Shown here in pieces: positions 25,805-35,278 of a stretch of DNA of 64,000 nucleotides; the stretch's first letter is position 1; every line of letters begins with the position of its first letter. Source of the DNA: Intrasporangium oryzae NRRL B-24470 (GTDB lineage Bacteria; Actinomycetota; Actinomycetes; Actinomycetales; Dermatophilaceae). The notes below the pieces were generated by a model. The model was not told the origin of the DNA, made no database searches, and saw only the letters and a list, made by a program, of their open reading frames with translations. The DNA is taken from NCBI RefSeq assembly GCF_000576595.1, contig NZ_AWSA01000021.1:1-64000 (forward strand). The letters are read 5' to 3'. The translations under genes were made by a program, and so were the position numbers.

Positions 25805-26038
25805 ATGACCATCAACCCGCAGCACGACGTCAGGCCGTGCAGGTCGGACGGGCCTCCGGTCGACGTGACGACCTGGCGGCGGTGCAGACTTCTCGAGGCC
25901 GGATTCGCCACTGGCCTCGCCGCCCGGCTCGCGGCCGATCACCGAGTCGACATCCACGCCCTGCTGCAGCTCGTCGACCGTGGCTGCCCGCCCGCCCTTG
26001 CCGCACGGATCCTCGCACCGGCAGGATCGGCATCGTGA
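25805..26038 (+). CDS. Small conserved hypothetical protein leading the sigma operon
   Basis: 77 residues with three short helices (R-R-C-R-L-L-E-A-G-F-A-T-G-L-A-A-R-L-A, D-I-H-A-L-L-Q-L-V-D-R-G and C-P-P-A-L-A-A-R-I-L-A). Helix-rich proteins of this shape occur in other actinobacteria; no function is known to me. Its stop overlaps the GTG of the sigma gene (GTGA), so the two are co-translated. It may modulate the sigma factor, which is inferred only from coupling. Confidence 0.65.
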   Translation: MTINPQHDVRPCRSDGPPVDVTTWRRCRLLEAGFATGLAARLAADHRVDIHALLQLVDRGCPPALAARILAPAGSAS

Positions 26039-26751
26039 CGCTTGCCGGTCCGGACGGCGCGACGGACGTGGGCCCGCAGCCGCGGACGCCCTACGTCGAG
26101 ACCGCCTCGCCCGAGCCCCACGAGCCCGAGGACCCTGACGAGCCCGGCGAGCCCGACTGGGTGTCGGACCTGTCGTCGTCCGGCCCGCGACACGAGGAGG
26201 CCCTCCGGCGCCTCCACGCGCTGCTGCTCAAGGCGGCCCGCCACCAGGTGTGGCGCATGCGGGACCAGCTTCCGGGGGTGGGCGCCGTCACCGTGGACGA
26301 GCTCGCCACGTGCGCCGCGGACGATGCGCTCGTCGCCATCCTCGCCAAGCTGGGCGGCTTCGAGGGCCGGAGCCGGTTCACGACCTGGGCCTACAAGTTC
26401 GCCATCCTCCAGGCGGCCAACGAGGTCCGCCGCCACGCGTGGTCCTCGCGAGAGGTGTGCCTGCCCGACGACGCACTCTGGTCCGACGCCTCAGCCGGGC
26501 CCGAGCAGCACGCCGAGGCGACCGATCTCGCGGCCGCCGTGCAGCACGCTATGGCCGTGGCGCTGACGAGCTACCAGCGCCGGATCGCCCTGGCCCTTCT
26601 CGTCGAGCAGGTGCCGATCGACGTGCTGGCCGACCGCCTCGGCACGACGCGCGGTGCCCTCTACAAGACACTCCATGTCGCCAGGTCCCGGCTCCGCGCC
26701 CACCTGACCGCCTCCGGACACCTCACGACCGCGCGAGGAGGGACGCCATGA
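26035..26751 (+). CDS. ECF-type RNA polymerase sigma factor
   Basis: The GTG at 26035 gives 238 residues; the frame is open upstream but that part overlaps the 77-aa gene. Region 2 lies near residues 85-135 (L-G-G-F-E-G-R-S-R-F-T-T-W-A-Y-K-F-A), region 4 near 180-228 (Y-Q-R-R-I-A-L-A-L-L, I-D-V-L-A-D-R-L-G-T-T-R-G-A-L-Y-K-T-L-H-V-A-R). Regions 1.1 and 3 are missing, as in group IV factors. The N-terminal 50 residues are acidic and Pro-rich. Its stop overlaps the start of a zinc-finger protein, the probable anti-sigma. Confidence 0.88.
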   Translation: MTLAGPDGATDVGPQPRTPYVETASPEPHEPEDPDEPGEPDWVSDLSSSGPRHEEALRRLHALLLKAARHQVWRMRDQLPGVGAVTVDELATCAADDALVAILAKLGGFEGRSRFTTWAYKFAILQAANEVRRHAWSSREVCLPDDALWSDASAGPEQHAEATDLAAAVQHAMAVALTSYQRRIALALLVEQVPIDVLADRLGTTRGALYKTLHVARSRLRAHLTASGHLTTARGGTP

Positions 26752-27020
26752 CCCCCGACCCACGTCGTCTCACATCGACCGACGCCCAGCGGCTGATCAT
26801 GCCGACCGATCCGTGGCTGTCGTGCGAGGACTGCTTCGAGCTGACCGACCGCTTCGCGGAGGAGCTGCTCGCCCACCCCGACACGACGCACCTGCCCGAG
26901 ATGCTCGTCCACCTCCACGCCTGCGCCGCCTGCGCCGAGGAGGCGGAGTCCCTCATCGTGCTCCTCGCCGCCGATGTCGGCGCGGACCCGGCCGCGGCCC
27001 TTGACCGCCTGCGCGGCTGA
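26748..27020 (+). CDS. Putative anti-sigma factor, zinc-finger type
   Basis: 90 residues with no transmembrane helix. The C-terminal half holds H55-H57-C59-C62 in V-H-L-H-A-C-A-A-C, the HxxxCxxC-like core of the zinc anti-sigma domain; C26 and C29 in S-C-E-D-C-F add another possible pair. Soluble proteins of this type release their sigma factor on oxidation or metal loss. The ATGA overlap with the sigma gene makes the partnership likely. The fold and the zinc are inferred, not shown. Confidence 0.7.
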   Translation: MTPDPRRLTSTDAQRLIMPTDPWLSCEDCFELTDRFAEELLAHPDTTHLPEMLVHLHACAACAEEAESLIVLLAADVGADPAAALDRLRG

Positions 27021-27045
27021 CGAGGTCGTATGCAGCTGAGTCGGC

Positions 27046-28221
27046 TCAGGCGGTCGCGGCCGCGAGCTGCCCGCACGCGCCGTCGATGTCCTGGCCGCGG
27101 GTGTCGCGGATCGTCGTCGGGATGCCGTGGGCGCGCAGCCGCTCGACGAAGTTCTGCTCGACGCCGGGGCGCGAGGCGGTCCACTTCGACCCCGGGGTCG
27201 GGTTGAGCGGGATCGGGTTGACGTGGACCCAGCCGCGGCCGCGGGCGTTGAGCTTCTCGCCGAGCAGGTCGGCGCGCCAGCCCTGGTCGTTGATGTCGCG
27301 GATGAGGGCGTACTCGATCGAGACGCGGCGGCCGGTCGCCTCGTAGTAGCGATGGGCCGCATCGAGCGCCTCGTCGACCGACCAGCGGGTGTTGATCGGG
27401 ACGAGCTCGTTGCGCAGCTCGTCGTCGGGGGCGTGGAGTGAGAGCGCGAGGGTGACGGGGATCCCCTCCGCGGTGAGCTTGTCGATGCCGGGCACGAGCC
27501 CAACGGTCGACATCGTGATGCCGCGGGCGGACATCCCGAGGCCGTCGGGCGCCGGGTCGGTGAGCCGGCGGATCGCGCCGATGGCCGCCTTGTAGTTGGC
27601 GAGCGCCTCCCCCATCCCCATGAAGACGACGTTGCTGACCCGGAGCGGGGCTTCGCGGTCTGCGTCACCACCGCCGGCGAGCTCGCCCCGGCGCAGGGCA
27701 CGGGCCGCCCAGACCACCTGCTCGACGATTTCGGCGGTCGACATGTTGCGCGTCAGGCCGGCCTGGCCGGTGGCGCAGAACGGGCAGTTCATGCCGCAGC
27801 CGGCCTGGCTCGAGATGCAGATCGTGACCCGCTTGGGGTAGCGCATGAGCACCGACTCGACGATGGCCCCGTCGTGGAGGCGCCAGGCGTACTTCAGCGT
27901 CTGGCCGTCGTCGGCGACGCGCTGAACGACCGGCGTCAGCAGGGTCGGGAGCAGGTCGGCGACGAGGTCGGACCGCACGCCCTTGGGCAGGTCGGTCATC
28001 TCGTCGGGGTCGTCCACGAGGCGCTCGAAGTAGTGGGTCGAGAGCTGCTTGGCCCGGAAGGCCCGGTGGCCGAGGGCCTCCACGGCCTCCTTGCGCTCGC
28101 CGGGCGTCAGGTCGGCGAGGTGCCGCGGCGGCTTCCCCCGTCGCGGCGCCCGGAAGGTCAGCTGGCCGGGGGCGGGACGCTCGGTCGTCGGCTCGGGCAG
28201 GGCGGCGGGGATCTCGTTCAT
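27046..28221 (-). CDS. rlmN: 23S rRNA (adenine2503-C2)/tRNA methyltransferase, radical SAM
   Basis: 391 residues. The radical-SAM triad is in C-G-M-N-C-P-F-C (CxxxCxxC) near residue 145, followed by the G-M-G-E-A-L-A-N-Y segment and a C-terminal N-P-I-P-L-N-P. Two further Cys that act in methyl transfer in this family fit the late cysteine in D-G-A-C-G-Q-L. It methylates A2503 of 23S rRNA and A37 of some tRNAs. It ends the conserved pyrH-frr-cdsA-rlmN series, here with an SDR gene between cdsA and rlmN. Confidence 0.93.
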   Translation of the reverse strand: MNEIPAALPEPTTERPAPGQLTFRAPRRGKPPRHLADLTPGERKEAVEALGHRAFRAKQLSTHYFERLVDDPDEMTDLPKGVRSDLVADLLPTLLTPVVQRVADDGQTLKYAWRLHDGAIVESVLMRYPKRVTICISSQAGCGMNCPFCATGQAGLTRNMSTAEIVEQVVWAARALRRGELAGGGDADREAPLRVSNVVFMGMGEALANYKAAIGAIRRLTDPAPDGLGMSARGITMSTVGLVPGIDKLTAEGIPVTLALSLHAPDDELRNELVPINTRWSVDEALDAAHRYYEATGRRVSIEYALIRDINDQGWRADLLGEKLNARGRGWVHVNPIPLNPTPGSKWTASRPGVEQNFVERLRAHGIPTTIRDTRGQDIDGACGQLAAATA

Positions 28222-28254
28222 GGCTCCCCCATTGTCGCAGGCCCACGCCCTGCG

Positions 28255-29061
28255 TCATCCCACGCGCGGTGCGCGCTCCTCGGCGACGACGTTGCCCCCA
28301 TCGACGACGATGACCTGCCCCGTCACGTACGCGGCCTCAGGGCTCGCGAGGAACGCGATCGCAGCGGCCACCTCGTCGGGTGTCCCGGAGCGCCCGACGG
28401 GGGTCGTCCGACCCTCGACGGCCTCCGACGGCGTCTGCGAGCCGGTCTCGATCCAGCCGGGCGCGACCGCGTTGGCCGTGATGCCGTGCGGCGCCTCGTC
28501 GACGGCGACGGCGCGGGTGAGGCCGACGAGGGCGGCCTTGGACGCGGCATACGCGACGTCGGCCCGCATGGCCATGGCGGCGCCGCTGACGCTCGTGACG
28601 GTGACGACGCGCCCGGATCCGGAGGCGCGCAGCGGGCCGAGGGCGGCACGGGTGACGAGGTAGGCCGTGTCGAGGTTGCGCTCGATGGACCGTCGCCAGC
28701 GCACCGGGTCGGTCGACTCGAGGTCGCCCTCGAGGTAGTCGGGCTCGCTCGCGCTCACCATCCCGGCGTTGTTGACGAGGACGTCGAGCCGGCCGTATGC
28801 CGTGTGAGCCGTCGCCACGAGCGCGCGGGCCTGCTCGGGGTCGGTGAGGTCGCCGACGAAGCCGGTCGCGTCGATCCCGATGGCCCGCAGCTCGGCGACG
28901 CGGTCGAGGATGCGGTCCGTCGTCGCCGCCACGACGACCGCGCACCCGAGACGGCCGAGCAGGCGCGCCGCGGCGAAGCCGATGCCGGACGCGCTGCCCG
29001 CTCCGGTGACGAGAGCGACGCGGCCGTGCTGGGAGAAGGGGGTGCCGGCCGGTGCCGTCAT
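28255..29061 (-). CDS. Short-chain dehydrogenase/reductase
   Basis: 268 residues. The glycine motif T-G-A-G-S-A-S-G-I-G (about 19-28), N-N-A-G near 94, the catalytic S in S-V-S-G-A and the Y-x-x-x-K in V-A-Y-A-A-S-K-A-A near 165 are all present, as is the classical P-G-W-I-E-T. It is NAD(P)-dependent, with FabG-like architecture, but the substrate is unknown. The stop of the upstream cdsA is 10 nt before its start, so it is probably co-transcribed with the core operon, although it is not part of the usual cluster. Confidence 0.85.
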   Translation of the reverse strand: MTAPAGTPFSQHGRVALVTGAGSASGIGFAAARLLGRLGCAVVVAATTDRILDRVAELRAIGIDATGFVGDLTDPEQARALVATAHTAYGRLDVLVNNAGMVSASEPDYLEGDLESTDPVRWRRSIERNLDTAYLVTRAALGPLRASGSGRVVTVTSVSGAAMAMRADVAYAASKAALVGLTRAVAVDEAPHGITANAVAPGWIETGSQTPSEAVEGRTTPVGRSGTPDEVAAAIAFLASPEAAYVTGQVIVVDGGNVVAEERAPRVG

Positions 29062-29071
29062 GAGGCGCCTT

Positions 29072-30067
29072 TCAGGTCGCGGGGGCGAGCAGCGTGAGGA
29101 CGACCCAGGCGACGGGTGCGACGACGATGAGCGAGTCGAGGCGGTCCATGATGCCGCCGTGGCCGGGAAGGATGTTGGACATGTCCTTGACCCCGAGGTC
29201 GCGCTTGATGAGCGACTCCATGAGGTCGCCGACCGTCCCGACGGCGGCCACGCCGACGCCGAGCGCGACGCCGATCGGCCACGGCCGGTCGAGGAAGAAC
29301 TGGACGGTCAGGGAACCCGCGACGACGCAGAGCAGCACCGACCCGGCGAAGCCCTCCCAGGACTTCTTCGGGCTGATCGTCGGCGCCATGGGGTGGCGCC
29401 CGTAGAGGACGCCGGCGGCATACCCTCCGACGTCGCTGCAGACGGTGATGATGAGGAAGGCGAAGATGCGGGCCACCCCGTCGTCGGCCGCGAGCAGGAG
29501 GGCGGCGAAGCCGGCGAGGAAGGGCGGGTAGGTCCCCGCGAAGACTCCGCCGAGGACGTCGCGCGCGGCCCCCTCGGGCTTCCCGAAGGCGCGCCAGACG
29601 ACCGTTGCGGCCGCGGTGAGCGCCCAGGCGACGGTGAGCGCTGCCGGGCCCCCGACGTAGGCGGCCCAGAGCATGGCCACCGTCCCGAGGACCGGCGGCA
29701 GCAGGGGGGCCTCGACGGCCGCCTGCCTCAGCGCACCGCGGATCTCCCAGACCCCGAGGGCGACCGCAGCCATGACGAGGACGAGGAAGGAGACCTTGTT
29801 GACGAGCAGGGTCCCGATGACGAGGACGCCGAGGCCGACGCCCACCCCGATCGCGGCCTTGAGGTCGCGTCCGGCGCGGGAGGGCTTCGTCTCGATCACC
29901 GACTCCGGCGGGATCCCGGCGACGGGGTCGAGGGCAGGGTCGTAGGGCACTGGGGTGATCGCGTCGAGGAGGCCCTCCCCCGACGACGGTTCCGGCTCGG
30001 GCCGGTCGGAATCGGGGTCGGGGGGCGGGGCGGACGTCATGGTGGTGGGGTCGAGCGCCGAGGTCAC
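29072..30067 (-). CDS. cdsA: Phosphatidate cytidylyltransferase (CDP-diglyceride synthase)
   Basis: 331 residues from a GTG that overlaps the frr stop; an ATG at 30040 is a possible second start. A 70-residue polar N-terminus precedes about eight helices. The CdsA signature [16 protein letters not shown] is near residue 300 and [12 protein letters not shown] near 235. The enzyme makes CDP-diacylglycerol from phosphatidate and CTP for phosphatidylinositol, phosphatidylglycerol and cardiolipin in the membrane. Confidence 0.92.
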   Translation of the reverse strand: MTSALDPTTMTSAPPPDPDSDRPEPEPSSGEGLLDAITPVPYDPALDPVAGIPPESVIETKPSRAGRDLKAAIGVGVGLGVLVIGTLLVNKVSFLVLVMAAVALGVWEIRGALRQAAVEAPLLPPVLGTVAMLWAAYVGGPAALTVAWALTAAATVVWRAFGKPEGAARDVLGGVFAGTYPPFLAGFAALLLAADDGVARIFAFLIITVCSDVGGYAAGVLYGRHPMAPTISPKKSWEGFAGSVLLCVVAGSLTVQFFLDRPWPIGVALGVGVAAVGTVGDLMESLIKRDLGVKDMSNILPGHGGIMDRLDSLIVVAPVAWVVLTLLAPAT

Positions 30068-30621
30068 ACCTCGAGCAGCTCCGCCTCCTTGGCCTTGACG
30101 AGGGTGTCGACGAGGTCGGTGTGCTTCTTGGTCAGGCCGTCGAGCTCCTTCTCGGCGCGAGTGCCGTCGTCCTCGCCGACCTCGCCGTCCTTGACGAGCT
30201 TGTCGAGGTCGGTCTTGGCCTTGCGGCGGATGTTGCGCACGGAGACGCGCGCCTCCTCGGCCTTGTGGTGGGCGAGCTTGATGTACTCGCGGCGGCGCTC
30301 CTCGGTCAGCTCCGGCATGACGCAGCGGATCTGATGGCCGTCGCTGCTCGGGTTGACGCCGAGGTCGGAGTCGCGGATGGCCTTTTCGATCTCGTGCATC
30401 GCCGACTTGTCGAACGGGATGACGAGGATCGTGCGCGGCTCGGGGTTCTGGAAGGACGCGAGCTGCTGGAGCGGGGTCGGGGCACCGTAGTAGTCGACCG
30501 TGAGCTTGTTGAACAGGCCCGGGTTGGCGCGGCCGGTCCGGATGCCCGCGAAGTCCTCCTTGAGGACCTCGACGGCCTTGTCCATCTTCTCCTCGGCCTC
30601 GAACATGGTCTCTTCGATCAT
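30064..30621 (-). CDS. frr: Ribosome recycling factor
   Basis: 185 residues, the expected length. The N-terminal M-I-E-E-T, the central [10 protein letters not shown] and the C-terminal coiled-coil helix ([20 protein letters not shown]) are diagnostic. RRF splits post-termination ribosomes with EF-G. Its stop overlaps the cdsA GTG; its start is 75 nt after pyrH on the same strand. Confidence 0.96.
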   Translation of the reverse strand: MIEETMFEAEEKMDKAVEVLKEDFAGIRTGRANPGLFNKLTVDYYGAPTPLQQLASFQNPEPRTILVIPFDKSAMHEIEKAIRDSDLGVNPSSDGHQIRCVMPELTEERRREYIKLAHHKAEEARVSVRNIRRKAKTDLDKLVKDGEVGEDDGTRAEKELDGLTKKHTDLVDTLVKAKEAELLEV

Positions 30622-30696
30622 CGGTGTGCTTCCTCGTCCCGTGGGGGTTGTGCTGTCGTTGAGGGGTTGCTGCGCGGGCGCGACGTCAGGCGCTCG

Positions 30697-31425
30697 TCAC
30701 GCGTTGGTGACCAGCGTGCCGATCTTCTCACCCAGGAGCGCTCGCGTGATGTTTCCCGGGCCCTCCATGGCGAAGACGACCATGGGCAGCTTGTTGTCGC
30801 GGCAGAGGCTGAACGCGGCGGCGTCGACGACCTTGAGGCCGTCGGCGAGCGCCTCGGTGAAGGTCACGTGGTCGAGCTTCTGCGCGTCGGGGTTGCTGCG
30901 CGGGTCGGAGTCGTAGACGCCGTCGACGCCGTTCTTGCTCATGAGCACGGCGTCGCACTTGATCTCGAGGGCGCGCTGGGCGCTCACGGTGTCGGTCGAG
31001 AAGAACGGCATGCCGGCGCCGGCGCCGAAGATGACGACGCGCCCCTTCTCGAGGTGGCGGATCGCGCGACGCGGGATGTACGGCTCGGCGACCTGCGTCA
31101 TCGTGATCGCGGACTGCACGCGGGTCTCGATGCCCTCCTTCTCGAGGAAGTCCTGCAGCGCGAGGCAGTTCATCACCGTGCCGAGCATGCCCATGTAGTC
31201 GGCACGTGTGCGGTCCATGCCGCGCTGCTGGAGCTCGGCGCCGCGGAAGAAGTTGCCGCCGCCGACGACGATGGCCACCTGGACGCCTTCCCGGACCGCT
31301 GCGGCGATCTGGGCGGCGTAGCCCTGCACGATGGAGGGGTCGACGCCGACGCTGCCGCCGCCGAAGGCCTCGCCGGACAGCTTGAGCAGGACCCGCTTGA
31401 AACGGGGGTTGGGGGCGTCAGTCAT
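30697..31425 (-). CDS. pyrH: Uridylate kinase
   Basis: The ATG at 31425 gives 242 residues; sequence upstream in the frame is not homologous. The amino-acid-kinase fold is seen in [21 protein letters not shown] near residue 50, the [18 protein letters not shown] loop and [10 protein letters not shown]. It phosphorylates UMP to UDP. In most actinobacteria it directly follows tsf or stays close to it; here about 7 kb of other genes separates them. Confidence 0.95.
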   Translation of the reverse strand: MTDAPNPRFKRVLLKLSGEAFGGGSVGVDPSIVQGYAAQIAAAVREGVQVAIVVGGGNFFRGAELQQRGMDRTRADYMGMLGTVMNCLALQDFLEKEGIETRVQSAITMTQVAEPYIPRRAIRHLEKGRVVIFGAGAGMPFFSTDTVSAQRALEIKCDAVLMSKNGVDGVYDSDPRSNPDAQKLDHVTFTEALADGLKVVDAAAFSLCRDNKLPMVVFAMEGPGNITRALLGEKIGTLVTNA

Positions 31426-31487
31426 GACGGAGGGCCTCCTTGTGGGCAGCGTTCCGGCGGTCGGTCGATCTTTCCACATCCCCCCGG

Positions 31488-32645
31488 TCAGGGCCGCATC
31501 GAGGCCATCGAGGCCCTCACGCGCCCCACCAGCACCACGAGGGTCTCGGCGAGCCGGGCGTAGTCGTCCTCGTCGTTGTACGCCTGGGCCGCGAGACGAA
31601 GGTACCCGGCCCCCGCGAAGGCCACGGGCGGAACGACGAACCCGGCGGCATACAGCCCCTGCCAGAGCGCCTCGGCGCGCTCGGCCGTGTCCGCGACGCC
31701 CTCGGGAAGGGCGACGAGCGTCATGCAGGGTGCAGAGGGTATGCCGCCGAGCGGGCTCGCCGTCCCGAGCGCCGACCGCACGTGGTCGGCACCACCGGGG
31801 AGCAGCTCGGCGTTGCGGCGCACGAGGTCCCAGCCGCCGATCCGCTCCCAGACGGCGAGGCCGTCGGGCACGGCGAGCCAGGCCGAGTGGTCGACGGTCC
31901 CCGAGAGGTCGAACGAGGCGGGGTAGGGCTCGCCGTGGCTCCAGGAGGTGACGAGGGGACGCACCCGGTCCCGGAAGGCGGGAGCGACCCAGAGCGCGGC
32001 GGCAGAGCGCGGCGTGAAGGCCCACTTGTGGAGGTTGCCGACCCAGAACGCCGCGCCGAGCGCGTCGACCTCGACGCCGGGCAGGGCCCCGGGAACGTGG
32101 GCTGCATCGACGAGGACCGGCACCGGTGCGACCGCGGCGGCCACCTCCGCGACCGGGAGGACGAGCGCCGTCGGTGAGCTGATGTGGTCGATGACGACGA
32201 GGCGCGTCTCGGGGGTCAGCGCTCCGGTGAACGCGGCGACGACGTCGGCGACCTCTGCGTCGACCCCGAACTCGGCCTCGCGGACATGGGCGCCGCGGGC
32301 GGTCACGGCCATCGCCGCCGTCGGGTACCCGTGCGAGCTGACGACGACCTCGTCCCCCGGGCCGACGCGCAGGGAGTCGAGGACGGTCCCGACGCCCTCG
32401 CTCACGTTTCGGACGAGGGCCGTCGACCCGGGCGCGGTTCCGAGGAAGGCGCCGACGTGCTCGCGGACCTCGGCGATGCGTCGGGGCAGCTCGTCGCGGA
32501 AGGCACGCATCGGCGCCGCCTCGATGTGCGCACGGAAGCGGTCCTGCGACTCACGGACGGCCCGGGGCACGGCCCCGAAGGCCCCATGGTTGAGGTGGGT
32601 CAGGGTGGGGTCGAGCTCGAAGAGCTCCGTCACGTCCGCGCGCAC
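31488..32645 (-). CDS. Class V PLP aminotransferase (isopenicillin-N-epimerase/cysteine-desulfurase-like)
   Basis: The GTG at 32645 gives about 385 residues; a second GTG at 32633 is possible. Residues [11 protein letters not shown] near 15, the cofactor Asp-x-Ala-His motif D-A-A-H-V-P-G-A and the PLP Lys in [11 protein letters not shown] are the class V pattern of the isopenicillin N epimerase branch. No active-site Cys loop typical of IscS/SufS is evident, so desulfurase activity is not supported even though sulfur genes lie nearby. It starts 14 nt after the stop of the membrane protein and is likely co-transcribed. Confidence 0.8.
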   Translation of the reverse strand: MRADVTELFELDPTLTHLNHGAFGAVPRAVRESQDRFRAHIEAAPMRAFRDELPRRIAEVREHVGAFLGTAPGSTALVRNVSEGVGTVLDSLRVGPGDEVVVSSHGYPTAAMAVTARGAHVREAEFGVDAEVADVVAAFTGALTPETRLVVIDHISSPTALVLPVAEVAAAVAPVPVLVDAAHVPGALPGVEVDALGAAFWVGNLHKWAFTPRSAAALWVAPAFRDRVRPLVTSWSHGEPYPASFDLSGTVDHSAWLAVPDGLAVWERIGGWDLVRRNAELLPGGADHVRSALGTASPLGGIPSAPCMTLVALPEGVADTAERAEALWQGLYAAGFVVPPVAFAGAGYLRLAAQAYNDEDDYARLAETLVVLVGRVRASMASMRP

Positions 32646-32659
32646 GCGGACATCCTGCC

Positions 32660-35278
32660 TCAGCGCGGCAGCCCCGTGCGGAGCAGGTTGGCGCACGAGG
32701 ACTGCTCGAGATCGGACAGGGCACCCGTTCCGAGAGACGCGGCACGCGCCCGACCGAGGTTCCACTCGAGGAGGTCGCCCTCTGCCGGGAGCCCGTGCGC
32801 GCTGACGATGCAGGACGCCAGGTCCCTCGGCAGGCCCGCAACGATCGTCGGAGCGGCGTCGGGCCCGAGGGAGTGGAGGTAGCTCGCGTCGAGCCGACCG
32901 GTCGCCTCGTAGCGGTCGATGTTGCGCTGGGCGACCCAGGCCTCGGGGTTGGCGACTCCCGCGCCGAGCACGAAGAGGGCGGCGCTGACCATCGCGGCGC
33001 GCGGGAGCCACCAGCCCGAGAGGCGCACGCCCGCCACGAGGACGAGGACGACGAGCAGGCCGAGCCACAGCTCGAAGCCGTCGACGAGAAGCCGCAGGAC
33101 CGTGAAGCCGTAGGCCTGCTGGTAGAGGTCCATCCGGTGCAGGGCGGATCCCACCACGACGAGGGTGAGCAGGCACAGGGCGCCGAGGACGCTCCGCAGC
33201 ACGAGTCGGTGACGGGCGGTGTCCCGTGGGGCCCTGCGCGCCGCGATGGCGACGGTGGCCAGGGTGAGCAGGGTCGCCACCGTGAGCTGGCCGAAGCCTT
33301 GGTGGACGTACTCGGCGTAGGTCAGGCCGGTGGTCCGCTGGACGTAGTCGTGCCCTCCGAAGAGCGCGGCCGCCTGGGCCACGACGAAGGCGACGAAGAG
33401 GGCGACCACGAGCGAGACCGGCACGACCCACTCCCACGTGTGGGTGACGGGCCTTCCTCCGGGAAGGGCGAGTCGACCGACCCGCGGCGGGTTGAGGGCC
33501 AGGTAGCACAGGGCGAGGAGCGAGCCTCCGAAGACGAAGCCGACGAACGACCGGAAGACCAGGCTGTCCCAGGCGAGGTCGGGTACGAGCGCCTGCGCCC
33601 ACGAGCCGAAGATCGCGTCGCCCGAGGCGAACAGGCCGCCGAAGACGACCAGCGCGACGATCGAGACGGCCACTGTCCGCACGATGGGCCAGAGGATCGT
33701 GACGCGGCTCGTGGCCGAGATCGTCCGCCCGAGCAACGGGAGGCCGCGAAGCGCGGAGAGCGGCCAGGCGGCGATGCCGGCTGCGAACGACGGGAGGCTC
33801 TTCGCGTCGGTGAGGGCTGTCGTCGTGAGCAGGACGCCGGTCGCGATGGCGAGCATCGAGACCCACTCGGCGGCGCGCAGGACGACGAGGCTCGCGAGCC
33901 CGACGCAGACGACCGTGGTGACGACGGACCAGTGGCTTCGGCTGCGGGCCGAGCTCCGCCACACGAGCGTGCCACCCGCGAGCAGGACGATGAGCAACGC
34001 GAGCCCGACATCGCGGAACGGGAGGATCGCGGCGGCGAGCAAACCGACGGCGAGCGAGGCGAGCAGGACCGCGATCTGGGGCCGCAACCCCGCCTCGGGC
34101 CACAGGTCACCGAAGACCGTGTCGACGAACGGCTGCGGGTCGGGGACCGGCACGGCCCCCGCGGTGGGGGCCGGACCGGCGGGCGCGGGACGGGAATGGG
34201 CCATTGCGTGCTCCTTGCTCCTGGGTGATGTCGGGAAGGTGGGTGCAGAGGTGGGCGCAGGATCGACAGCCGCGCGAGGCCGTCGGGGCAGTACGGCGCG
34301 GAGCCGGGCACCTGGGCATCCGGGCTCGGCGGGCTCCACCGCGATCGAGCCGCCGTGGAGCTCACAGACCCAGCTGGCGATCGCGAGCCCGATGCCGGTG
34401 CCGCCGCCGGCGTCGTCCCCCGAGCCGAACCGGTCGAAGACCCGCTCCGCCGCCTCGGGCGGGATGCCGGGGCCCTCGTCGGAGACCTCGAGCCACCAGC
34501 GGTCCGGACCGTCGGCGCCGGCGCCGACGGTGACGGTCGACCCGGGCGGGCTGTGCCGGGCTGCGTTGTCGAGCAGGTTGGCGAGCACCTGGTGGACCCG
34601 CGCTGCGTCGGCGGTGACGACGAGGTCTCGCGGCTCGACGCTCGTGGCGTGTCGAACGCCTCGGTGCGACACCCGGGCCTCGGCGACGGCGCGTGCCACG
34701 AGGTCGCCCACGGAGACCGGCGCGAGGTCGAGGGGAGCCCGGCCTCCGTCGACCCGGCTGAGGTCGAGCAGGTCGCCGACGAGGGCGCCGAGCCGCTCGG
34801 CCTGGGCGAGCGCGGTGCGCAGGACGGCGTCGTCGGGGCGCACGACACCGTCCACGAGGTTCTCGAGCAGCGCCTGCTGGGCGGCGAGGGGCGTCCTGAG
34901 CTCGTGCGAGACCGTGGCGACGAGCTGGCGCCGCTGGTGGTCGGCGGTGGCGAGGTCGGTGGCCATGGTGTTGAACGCGGCGGCCAGGGTGCCGACCTCG
35001 TCCGCCGAGGTCGCGGTCACGCGGCGCGAGTAGTCGCCGGTCGCCATCCGGGCGGCCGCGTCCGTCATCTCCCGCAGCGGCGACGTCATCCCCCGGGCCA
35101 GCCACTGCGTCACCCCGAGGGCGGCCACGACCGTGACCGGCACGGTGAGCCATGCGGGCACCCCCGCACGGTCCCCGATCGCCCAGACGAGCGCGGCGGC
35201 GACGATGCTGGCCCCGACGAGCAGGGCCAGCTTCGCCTTGATCGACCGTATGCCGTCGAGCGGGCGATCCGGGTTCAC
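32660..35278 (-). CDS. Sensor histidine kinase in frame with a DUF4153-like polytopic membrane protein
   Basis: One open frame of 872 codons starts at GTG 35278, overlapping the regulator stop. Residues 15-33 and 43-61 are two helices with a very short outer loop, then HAMP, then HisKA with His125 in V-S-H-E-L-R-T-P, then HATPase with the N-box L-L-D-N-A-A-R-H, D-E-G-P-G-I and G-G-T-G-I-G-L-A. The kinase should end near residue 340, but no stop follows. The frame runs through a Pro/Thr/Ser linker into Met359, where a protein of about 514 residues with roughly a dozen helices of DUF4153/DUF4173 type begins. An AAGGAG before Met359 suggests internal initiation. Either a real fusion or two proteins from one frame. 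Confidence 0.75.
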   Translation of the reverse strand: MNPDRPLDGIRSIKAKLALLVGASIVAAALVWAIGDRAGVPAWLTVPVTVVAALGVTQWLARGMTSPLREMTDAAARMATGDYSRRVTATSADEVGTLAAAFNTMATDLATADHQRRQLVATVSHELRTPLAAQQALLENLVDGVVRPDDAVLRTALAQAERLGALVGDLLDLSRVDGGRAPLDLAPVSVGDLVARAVAEARVSHRGVRHATSVEPRDLVVTADAARVHQVLANLLDNAARHSPPGSTVTVGAGADGPDRWWLEVSDEGPGIPPEAAERVFDRFGSGDDAGGGTGIGLAIASWVCELHGGSIAVEPAEPGCPGARLRAVLPRRPRAAVDPAPTSAPTFPTSPRSKEHAMAHSRPAPAGPAPTAGAVPVPDPQPFVDTVFGDLWPEAGLRPQIAVLLASLAVGLLAAAILPFRDVGLALLIVLLAGGTLVWRSSARSRSHWSVVTTVVCVGLASLVVLRAAEWVSMLAIATGVLLTTTALTDAKSLPSFAAGIAAWPLSALRGLPLLGRTISATSRVTILWPIVRTVAVSIVALVVFGGLFASGDAIFGSWAQALVPDLAWDSLVFRSFVGFVFGGSLLALCYLALNPPRVGRLALPGGRPVTHTWEWVVPVSLVVALFVAFVVAQAAALFGGHDYVQRTTGLTYAEYVHQGFGQLTVATLLTLATVAIAARRAPRDTARHRLVLRSVLGALCLLTLVVVGSALHRMDLYQQAYGFTVLRLLVDGFELWLGLLVVLVLVAGVRLSGWWLPRAAMVSAALFVLGAGVANPEAWVAQRNIDRYEATGRLDASYLHSLGPDAAPTIVAGLPRDLASCIVSAHGLPAEGDLLEWNLGRARAASLGTGALSDLEQSSCANLLRTGLPR
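34202..34216 (-). promoter_or_regulatory. Internal ribosome-binding site and ATG inside the kinase-membrane protein frame
   Basis: On the minus strand AAGGAG (34211-34216) lies 6 nt before the ATG at 34204, an optimal Shine-Dalgarno. It would let the membrane module (34204 down to 32660, 514 residues) be made alone, besides any full-length fusion. Confidence 0.65.

Noticed and set aside
25426-26034. 200-codon N-terminal extension of the sigma factor
   Set aside because: It would overlap the 77-aa gene and the divergent promoter and reads as low-complexity; the GTGA overlap at 26035 is a better start.
31488-32645. Class V aminotransferase as a cysteine desulfurase feeding the sulfur operon
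   Set aside because: The active-site Cys loop of IscS/SufS was not found and a terminator separates it from the sulfur genes, so the link is unsupported.
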